From an uncultured Oscillospiraceae bacterium (GTDB lineage: Bacteria; Bacillota; Clostridia; Oscillospirales; Ruminococcaceae), in assembly GCA_934456315.1 (NCBI GenBank), contig CAKSHG010000043.1, positions 1 to 12,701 on the forward strand: DNA of 12,701 bases. The letters run 5' to 3'. This document shows positions 11,756 through 12,701 of this stretch, in pieces. Below the pieces are notes generated by a model that was not told the DNA's origin, made no database searches, and was given only the letters and a program-made list of their open reading frames with translations. Within the stretch, counting starts at the first letter, position 1; every line of letters begins with the position of its first letter. Made by a program: the position numbers and the translations under genes.

Positions 11756-12701
11756 GAAAGCAAATATTAAGACCGCTCTGCGCCGTTATCTGCGCCGCAC
11801 TGCTGACCGGCTGCTCCGCCGGGACTTCCGGCGGCTCCGGCACCACAGAAACCGCAGAAACGGAGGAATCCGAGGCGCAGACCCTCACCGTCAGCGACCC
11901 GGACTACTACACAAAATTCAAGGGGCAGAACATCTCGATCAACGTCTACAACTGGGGCGAGTACATCTCCACCGGCGCGGACGCTGGAACGCTGAACGTC
12001 AACGCGGAGTTCACGAAGCTGACCGGGATCAAGGTCAACTACACGAACTACGCCACCAACGAGGAGCTCTACGCGAAGCTGAAAGGCGGCGGAACCTACT
12101 ACGATGTGATAATCCCGTCCGACTACATGATATCCAAGATGATAAAGGAGGACATGCTTGAGCCGCTGAACTTCGACAATATCCCGAATTTCAGCTACAT
12201 CATGCCGACATTCGTTGACCCCGCATACGACCCGGACAATGCTTACTCCGTGCCATATACCTGGGGAACAGTCGGACTGATATACAACACGACGATGATA
12301 GATATCCCGAAAGATGAGATAGACTGGGATATCCTCTGGAACCCGGACTACGCCGACCAGATACTGATGTTCGACAATCCCCGCGACGCCTTCGCGATAT
12401 CCGAGATAATGATGGGATATTCCATCAACACCGAGGACCCGGTGGAGCTCACCGCCGCAGCTAACAAGCTCAAGGAGCAGAAATCAGTCGTCCAGGCGTA
12501 CGTCATGGACGAGATATTCGACAAGATGGCGGCAAACGACGCCTGGATCGCCCCCTACTACGCGGGCGACGCGCTGACGATACTCGAGGACAACGAGGAC
12601 CTGGACTTCGTAGTTCCGAAAAGCGGGACCAACCTGTTCGTTGACGCGATGTGTATCCCCAAGGGCTCCCGCCAGAAGGAAGCTGCGGAGATGTACATCA
12701 A
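11752..12701 (+). CDS. potD: Spermidine/putrescine-binding lipoprotein PotD (3' end beyond the window)
   Basis: 316 residues are visible and the gene runs off the window; E. coli PotD is 348 residues. It is the extracellular receptor that hands polyamines to PotBC. Residues 1-20 are a lipoprotein signal with lipobox LLTGC (Cys21 lipidated), then a Ser/Gly/Thr/Glu-rich linker (22-45). The receptor fold starts near 58: INVYNWGEYIS (Trp68, Glu70), KLTGIKVNYTNYATNEELYA, YDVIIPSDYMISKM (Ser123, Tyr125), YSVPYTWGTVGLIYN, and SGTNLFVDAMCIPKGS (Asp298). These align with the E. coli ligand pocket, but from memory several positions differ: Asn209/Asp212 for Asp168/Glu171, Tyr270 for Trp229 and Phe296 for Trp255. 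The ligand could thus differ from spermidine, though operon context keeps polyamine first. GGAGG and GAGGA precede the ATG, which overlaps the potC stop. Confidence 0.92.
   Translation, partial: MRKQILRPLCAVICAALLTGCSAGTSGGSGTTETAETEESEAQTLTVSDPDYYTKFKGQNISINVYNWGEYISTGADAGTLNVNAEFTKLTGIKVNYTNYATNEELYAKLKGGGTYYDVIIPSDYMISKMIKEDMLEPLNFDNIPNFSYIMPTFVDPAYDPDNAYSVPYTWGTVGLIYNTTMIDIPKDEIDWDILWNPDYADQILMFDNPRDAFAISEIMMGYSINTEDPVELTAAANKLKEQKSVVQAYVMDEIFDKMAANDAWIAPYYAGDALTILEDNEDLDFVVPKSGTNLFVDAMCIPKGSRQKEAAEMYI

Noticed and set aside
1..12701. CRISPR arrays, tRNA or rRNA genes, transposases, toxin-antitoxin or phage-defence genes
   Set aside because: None were seen in reading both strands; the lone XRE gene has no partner toxin or phage genes beside it.

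Overview
The window looks like chromosomal DNA of an anaerobic gut or rumen Firmicute, most likely a Ruminococcus-like Oscillospiraceae. This rests on a cytosolic GH94 cellobiose-type phosphorylase, a long-form ribosome hibernation factor, Ig-like/FN3 surface-type proteins, Gram-positive AGGAGG ribosome binding sites, sigma-A promoters and a moderately GC-rich coding sequence. The taxonomic call is inference from gene content; there is no rRNA or other marker in the window.

Layout from left to right. (1) 26-1369, plus strand: two adjacent, divergent paralogues of the L-2-amino-thiazoline-4-carboxylate hydrolase-like family, probably one transcription unit, closed by a weak hairpin. (2) 1395-1877, minus strand: a GNAT acetyltransferase that reads perfectly except for an in-frame TAA at codon 14; it still has a textbook promoter (1947-1975). 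(3) 2206-3582, plus strand: a MATE efflux pump with its own promoter, ending in a bidirectional terminator shared with the next, convergent gene. (4) 3640-4758, minus strand: a secreted Ig-like/FN3 protein whose N-terminal half is strikingly AT-rich, transcribed divergently from a small XRE regulator (4895-5227); a dyad lies between them. (5) 5273-7666, minus strand: cellobiose phosphorylase with a palindrome sitting exactly in its promoter spacer. (6) 7901-8419, minus strand: long-form HPF, with a promoter whose -35 and -10 are mirror images, so it should also be readable on the other strand. (7) 8943-12701, plus strand: potABCD, a complete spermidine/putrescine-type ABC importer except that potD runs off the window. 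It has a long leader containing a near-continuous hairpin of about 97 nt, and a heptamer-repeat inverted-repeat element between potB and potC.

How the genes work together: potA (ATPase), potB and potC (permeases) and potD (lipoprotein receptor) form one machine. The other genes are single-gene units with different jobs: energy-saving cellobiose phosphorolysis, ribosome hibernation, multidrug efflux and a cell-surface protein. I saw no phage, CRISPR array, tRNA, rRNA or transposase. No clearly new multi-gene system is evident. The most promising unexplained items are non-coding: the potA leader hairpin, the potB-potC repeat element, the palindromic operator of the phosphorylase gene and the symmetric HPF promoter. 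The broken GNAT gene and the mosaic surface-protein/XRE pair come next.
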